From assembly GCA_002501605.1 (NCBI GenBank), contig DANW01000010.1, positions 1-9,480 of the forward strand: DNA of 9,480 bases, written 5' to 3'. Under the pieces are notes generated by a model. It had not been told where the DNA came from. It saw nothing but the letters and a program-made list of their open reading frames with translations, and made no database searches. Both the position numbers and the translations under genes were made by a program. This stretch comes from Euryarchaeota archaeon UBA28 (lineage in GTDB: Archaea > Thermoplasmatota > Poseidoniia > Poseidoniales > Thalassarchaeaceae). Positions 6,439-9,480 of the stretch are shown here, in pieces (positions within the stretch are counted from its first letter, which is position 1; each line of letters begins with the position of its first letter).

Positions 6439-7347
6439 GTGAGGCCTAGTAGTTACGTATCAGATTGGTCCATGCTATTCAGGTTAGGGAACAATTTTAT
6501 TGGTGTCTTTGGGGTTGTTTTAGGATCAATAGTTGCGGTCGGCGGTATTCCTGGAGGCGTTTTCGCTCAAACTACAATTCTACATTCCGCTTCGGTATTG
6601 TTCTTCATGTGCTCATGGAATGCGATAAATGATATCTATGATTTCGAAATTGATTTGGTTAACCGTCCTGACAGGCCACTTCCCGGTGGACGAATCTCGA
6701 TTAAAAATGCGAAAATTGCCTCTTTGGTAACTATGCTTTTGTCTATATTTAGCTTGGCCATCAGTTATTACTTAATTTCCATCGCAGAATTGGAAGCGGG
6801 GCTCAAAACATCTGATTGGCTACCCTCTATTTTCATCTGGGCCACGGCATTGATCCTCCTGATAAATTACGAATTCCCATTTGGATTTAGACTCAAAGAG
6901 AAAGGGTTACCGGGAAATATCGCTATCAGCCTGTCGATAGGGTTAGTTGTAGTCTTCGGGTCATCTGCCGCTCTCCAACCATTCAACATGAAAGTTTGGT
7001 CATTATTCACTATTGGAATTTTCTACAGCATATCCAGAGAGATAATCAAAGATGTGGAGGATATGGAAGGTGACGTCGGTAGGAACACACTGGCTATGAG
7101 AATAGGCGCAGATAATGCGAGAACTGTTGCTTGGGTTGCATCCTTATTGGCCCTAGCCTCAATGTTGATTCCATTCGCCATTGGGATATTCCCCCCATTA
7201 CATGTCGTACTTGTGATACCAGCGGTTATGACTCTCATGATGGTGAAAGGAAAGATCATCACAGGAGAGGATAACTCGGCATCTGGTATGTTGAAGAAAT
7301 CAATGCTTCTAGGGCTGAGTGCTATACTAATCAGCTCATTACTTTAG
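6439..7347 (+). CDS. UbiA-family prenyltransferase, probable digeranylgeranylglyceryl phosphate synthase
   Basis: An integral membrane enzyme of 302 residues. In archaea this subgroup transfers a second geranylgeranyl chain to geranylgeranylglyceryl phosphate, the second ether-bond step of membrane lipid synthesis. The first Asp-rich motif is NDIYDFEID (64-72), followed by NRPDRPLPGGRIS. The second is KDVEDMEGD (204-212), followed by NTLAMRIG. Both bind Mg2+ and the prenyl diphosphate in this family. The loop NYEFPFGFRLKEKGLPGN (143-160) is also typical. About eight or nine hydrophobic segments are visible. The start is the GTG at 6439: no other in-frame start exists after the upstream TGA (6397), and the later ATG at 6472 would remove residues before the first helix. 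The stop overlaps that of the convergent argF by three bases. Other UbiA substrates cannot be fully excluded. Confidence 0.9.
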   Translation: MRPSSYVSDWSMLFRLGNNFIGVFGVVLGSIVAVGGIPGGVFAQTTILHSASVLFFMCSWNAINDIYDFEIDLVNRPDRPLPGGRISIKNAKIASLVTMLLSIFSLAISYYLISIAELEAGLKTSDWLPSIFIWATALILLINYEFPFGFRLKEKGLPGNIAISLSIGLVVVFGSSAALQPFNMKVWSLFTIGIFYSISREIIKDVEDMEGDVGRNTLAMRIGADNARTVAWVASLLALASMLIPFAIGIFPPLHVVLVIPAVMTLMMVKGKIITGEDNSASGMLKKSMLLGLSAILISSLL

Positions 7348-8303
7348 TATAGCTCATTGTAGGTATGCCACGCCGCCTCGTTGCACATCCTGGTAAGTAG
7401 GGACATCTGAGCCCACATTCTATTTTCGGCCTGATCAAACACAACACTGTTCTCGGAGTCAATTACGCCATCGGTTACTTCCTCCCCTCTGTGAGCTGGT
7501 AAGCAGTGCATGAATAGGTACTCAGAATCAGCATGGGAGACCAGGTTCTCATTCACCTGAAATCCTCCAAAGGCCTCTAGCTTGCCTTTCATGCCCTCCT
7601 CTCCCATAGACACAAACACGTCTGTGTAGATAACTCCCGCATCACTAACTGCCTCAATTGGGTCATTGGTGGATTTGATGCTAGAACCTCTGTCACTAGC
7701 AATACTAGCCGCTCTGGAGACAACACCCGGATCGGGCTCAAACCCAACTGGCGTCGCATACTTGATGTCAATCCCAAGTGAAGCGCACGCCAATATCAAG
7801 TCGTGTAATACATTGTTTCCGTCACCGACCCAAGATACGTGGCCATTCACTGAATTCTCCATTTCTTTAATTGTCATTAGATCTGCTGCAGCTTGGCAGG
7901 GATGGTGCATATCAGATAATGCATTAATGACTGGGACGGTTGCATGCTCAGCCAGCTCCTGAACGTCTGAGTGGCCAAAGCATCGGTACGTGATTCCATC
8001 CATGAATCGGGAGAGGACCGCAGCAGTGTCCGCTATGGACTCACTTTTTCCTAATTGGATATCGTTAGCGAGTAGGGTAAGCGGCTGACCTCCAAGTTTA
8101 CTGACACCAACTTCAAACGAAACCCTAGTTCTTGTGGATGGCTTTTCGTAAATGGAGCCAATTGACATTCCATCCAGAGGCTTGAAACCATCTGCAAAAC
8201 CATCATCATTCTTCATCCTAATTCCCCAGTCTATCAACTGTGATAACTCATCACTAAAGTCGTCTATCGATAGAAGGTCTCTCTTAGGCTCAGTTTCTTT
8301 CAT
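7344..8303 (-). CDS. argF: Ornithine carbamoyltransferase
   Basis: Cytosolic enzyme that makes citrulline from carbamoyl phosphate and ornithine in arginine synthesis. From the ATG at 8303 the product has 319 residues, normal for the family. The carbamoyl-phosphate motif STRTR is at 56-60 in EKPSTRTRVSFE, GKSES at 85-89, HPCQ at 134-137, the VGDGNNV strand at 159-165, the ornithine-loop SMG at 232-234, and HCLPAHRGEEV at 266-276 with the catalytic Cys. SMG plus HCLP points to ornithine rather than aspartate as acceptor. The frame extends upstream to 8378, but those extra residues lie within the GTPase gene and lack family similarity. With the 8303 start, the overlap with the GTPase stop is 14 bp, consistent with one transcript. 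The stop codon overlaps that of the UbiA gene on the opposite strand. Confidence 0.95.
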   Translation of the reverse strand: MKETEPKRDLLSIDDFSDELSQLIDWGIRMKNDDGFADGFKPLDGMSIGSIYEKPSTRTRVSFEVGVSKLGGQPLTLLANDIQLGKSESIADTAAVLSRFMDGITYRCFGHSDVQELAEHATVPVINALSDMHHPCQAAADLMTIKEMENSVNGHVSWVGDGNNVLHDLILACASLGIDIKYATPVGFEPDPGVVSRAASIASDRGSSIKSTNDPIEAVSDAGVIYTDVFVSMGEEGMKGKLEAFGGFQVNENLVSHADSEYLFMHCLPAHRGEEVTDGVIDSENSVVFDQAENRMWAQMSLLTRMCNEAAWHTYNELY

Positions 8304-9126
8304 GTTCAATATCCCCTGCAAAACCATCACGGGTGTCGGCCATGCCTCCGTAGACACTCTGTACGAAAGTGAGGACATCAGCTAAACCATCTTCATTTTC
8401 ACTCGACAAAGGAATTAGCCCTGGTTGGATTGAAGCATGTTGCATCATTCTGAGCTGTCCGATTGCGAACTCTGCTCTTTGACTCCCCGATCCATGAGAC
8501 ATAGATTGATTTGCAGACTCCTCATAGAGTGCGGCTTCCAAAGCACCAAGATTATCTCCCCACTCTACAATTTTATCCAAAGTCTCAGGTTCCAATAAAT
8601 CTGACTTAGACAGGAAGTTAGCAGTAGGTAGTCCTAACCTAAAATGAACTATTGAGGAAAGAAGCATCTGAGATACGAAACCACTCGGTGTTTGAGAAAG
8701 CATCGGATCGAAGAGGAATGCTAGGCACGCTCTTCCCCTCCCAAGGACCTCCACCAGATGACTGGAAGCCTCTCTGAATGCAAATAACTCGACTTGCCCG
8801 GGCGTATCAATGACCATTATATCGCCCGAAAGACCGTCCAATTCCTCATGAATGTCAATGGCCTGTGATGCTACCAAGTCAGCAGCCAATATCTGTGCTC
8901 CATTGGGTCCCAAGTCATATTCATCCATTACTTCGGAAAGGGAGATTAAGTCCCTTACGTCAAATTCTGGGTCATAATGGACTCTCTCCGCGCCTGGATC
9001 AAGGTTAATCGCAAGGGTCTCTACTTCTAGGAATCTTGACCATCTCTGAAATGAAGTAACTAGCGTACTTTTTCCTGCTCCCGCGGTCCCTACAACAAAA
9101 AGCACTGGCGGAGATGTACCATCCAT
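8290..9126 (-). CDS. GPN-loop GTPase
   Basis: A 278-residue P-loop GTPase of the GPN family (archaeal PAB0955-like; eukaryotic Gpn1/XAB1 relatives act in RNA polymerase II assembly). The Walker A motif is GTAGAGKST (13-21). NLDPGAE (41-47) follows, then the hallmark GPN loop in LGPNGA (72-77), the switch-II DTPGQVELF (107-115), and SKSD (173-176) in place of the usual N/TKxD specificity motif. A SSENEDG segment (241-247) fits the G5 position and nucleotide-binding residues appear intact. Archaeal members form nucleotide-dependent dimers and their cellular role is unsettled. The gene is the promoter-proximal member of a two-gene unit with argF. No Shine-Dalgarno site precedes the ATG, and a TATA-like box lies about 25 nt upstream, consistent with a leaderless message. 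Confidence 0.93.
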   Translation of the reverse strand: MDGTSPPVLFVVGTAGAGKSTLVTSFQRWSRFLEVETLAINLDPGAERVHYDPEFDVRDLISLSEVMDEYDLGPNGAQILAADLVASQAIDIHEELDGLSGDIMVIDTPGQVELFAFREASSHLVEVLGRGRACLAFLFDPMLSQTPSGFVSQMLLSSIVHFRLGLPTANFLSKSDLLEPETLDKIVEWGDNLGALEAALYEESANQSMSHGSGSQRAEFAIGQLRMMQHASIQPGLIPLSSENEDGLADVLTFVQSVYGGMADTRDGFAGDIEHERN

Positions 9127-9147
9127 GCACTTACGATACCGTTCAGC

Positions 9148-9153
9148 CTAATA
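9148..9153 (-). promoter_or_regulatory. Candidate TATA box of the GTPase-argF unit
   Basis: TATTAG on the minus strand is centred about 25 nt before the GTPase ATG at 9126. This fits a leaderless archaeal promoter and matches the absence of a ribosome-binding site there. Confidence 0.4.
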
Positions 9154-9155
9154 GA

Positions 9156-9170
9156 CTTCAAGGATTGAAG
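9156..9170. repeat. 6-bp inverted repeat next to the GTPase promoter
   Basis: CTTCAA and TTGAAG flank GGA as a perfect 15-bp dyad immediately upstream of the candidate TATA box. A further TTGAA half-site starts at 9176, 11 bp after the TTGAAG at 9165, or about one helical turn. It may be an operator in the gap between two divergent genes, or chance. Confidence 0.35.
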
Positions 9171-9199
9171 CCCCGTTGAAAGATTACGACAAGCAACCG

Positions 9200-9241
9200 T
9201 TATACAGAGCCATGTTTCCTCTATGTTCAGAACAGGAGGTG
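9200..9241 (+). promoter_or_regulatory. TATA box and strong Shine-Dalgarno site of the proline-rich gene
   Basis: TTATACA (9200-9206) predicts a transcript start near 9229. AGGAGGTG (9234-9241), a full complement to the 16S rRNA 3' end, then lies within the short leader, 6 nt before the ATG at 9248. Box, start and ribosome site are mutually consistent. This is the only clear Shine-Dalgarno site in the window and decides this start over an in-frame ATG at 9212. Confidence 0.6.
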
Positions 9242-9247
9242 CCGACT

Positions 9248-9480
9248 ATGACCGAACAACCCCCCCCGCTGCCGCCTGGCATCAATATCCCCCCTCCCCC
9301 TCCTCCTCCCGGATTTGGTGAAGAAGAGGACGAATCCATGAATGATGAAATAAACACAAATGAAGAAAAATCATCCTCAGACCATGCTGCAATGCCGCTC
9401 CCCGACTCCAAGGACCAAGTAGTGGCCCCCCCTCATCCTCCGCCCCCCCCACCTCCGGGCTTCGAGGACCAGGCAGTGGC
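9248..9480 (+). CDS. Proline-rich repeat protein (3' end beyond window)
   Basis: The first 77 codons of a protein that continues past the window edge; I do not recognise the family. It begins MTEQPPPLPPGINI, followed by seven prolines and GFGEEEDE, then an acidic/Ser segment (about residues 24-47), then an 18-residue repeat unit DQVVAPPHPPPPPPPGFE (56-73) and the start of a second copy (DQAVA). The visible part is low-complexity, hydrophilic and probably disordered, with no signal peptide or membrane segment. The chosen start has a strong Shine-Dalgarno site. Long proline runs usually need aIF5A for translation. Such a region often precedes a folded or membrane domain, which here would lie outside the window. 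The gene is divergent from the GPN GTPase. Confidence 0.7.
   Translation, partial: MTEQPPPLPPGINIPPPPPPPGFGEEEDESMNDEINTNEEKSSSDHAAMPLPDSKDQVVAPPHPPPPPPPGFEDQAV
9413..9480 (+). repeat. 54-bp in-frame tandem repeat (start of array)
   Basis: The segment starting GACCAAGTAGTGGC at 9413 recurs as GACCAGGCAGTGGC at 9467. That is a period of 54 bp, or 18 codons. Only one full unit and the first 14 bases of the next are visible, so copy number is unknown. An earlier proline-run plus GF plus acidic segment (9290-9335) may be a diverged unit. Confidence 0.55.

Noticed and set aside
8304..8378. 25-residue N-terminal extension of ornithine carbamoyltransferase
   Set aside because: It lies inside the GTPase gene, has no family similarity, and the ATG at 8303 gives the normal length.

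Overview
The window looks like chromosomal DNA from a planktonic archaeon, most likely a Marine Group II / Poseidoniales-type member of the Thermoplasmatota. This assignment is inferred from gene content and style. It rests on a UbiA-family enzyme of the kind that makes archaeal ether lipids, a GPN-loop GTPase, a tRNA-Glu of archaeal sequence type, TATA-like boxes about 26 nt ahead of start codons (leaderless transcripts), and large secreted lipoproteins built from ELWxxDGT repeats. No phage, IS element, CRISPR array or toxin-antitoxin pair is visible.

Layout. Positions 1-998 (minus) hold nearly all of a GMP reductase gene whose last codons lie off the left edge. Positions 1055-3274 and 3342-5585 (both minus) are tandem paralogous lipoproteins. 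Each has a lipobox, a coiled-coil stalk of about 140 residues, a small Cys/EF-hand-like module and nine ELW-type repeat units. Both are preceded by the same promoter-like block at the same distance. A tRNA-Glu(CTC) gene with encoded CCA follows (5673-5750, minus). A short divergent control region then leads into a plus-strand run: a small unrecognised ORF (5873-6145), a small winged-helix-like protein (6145-6399) coupled through TAATG, and a digeranylgeranylglyceryl phosphate synthase-type UbiA enzyme (6439-7347). That gene converges with, and overlaps the stop of, an ornithine carbamoyltransferase gene (7344-8303, minus), which in turn overlaps the GPN-loop GTPase gene upstream of it (8290-9126, minus). 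At the right edge a divergent plus-strand gene starts at 9248 behind a strong Shine-Dalgarno site. It encodes a proline-rich protein with an 18-residue repeat and runs out of the window.

How the parts fit. Nucleotide salvage (guaC), arginine synthesis (argF), membrane lipid synthesis (UbiA) and the GPN GTPase are housekeeping genes. The accessory part is the lipoprotein pair, probably displayed on the cell surface. Most of the unexplained structure is here: a conserved promoter block, a stalk of fixed length, blocks of silent-site identity that suggest gene conversion, and a hairpin in the gap between the two genes. The small-ORF/winged-helix pair before the UbiA gene and the proline-rich repeat protein are the other poorly described items.
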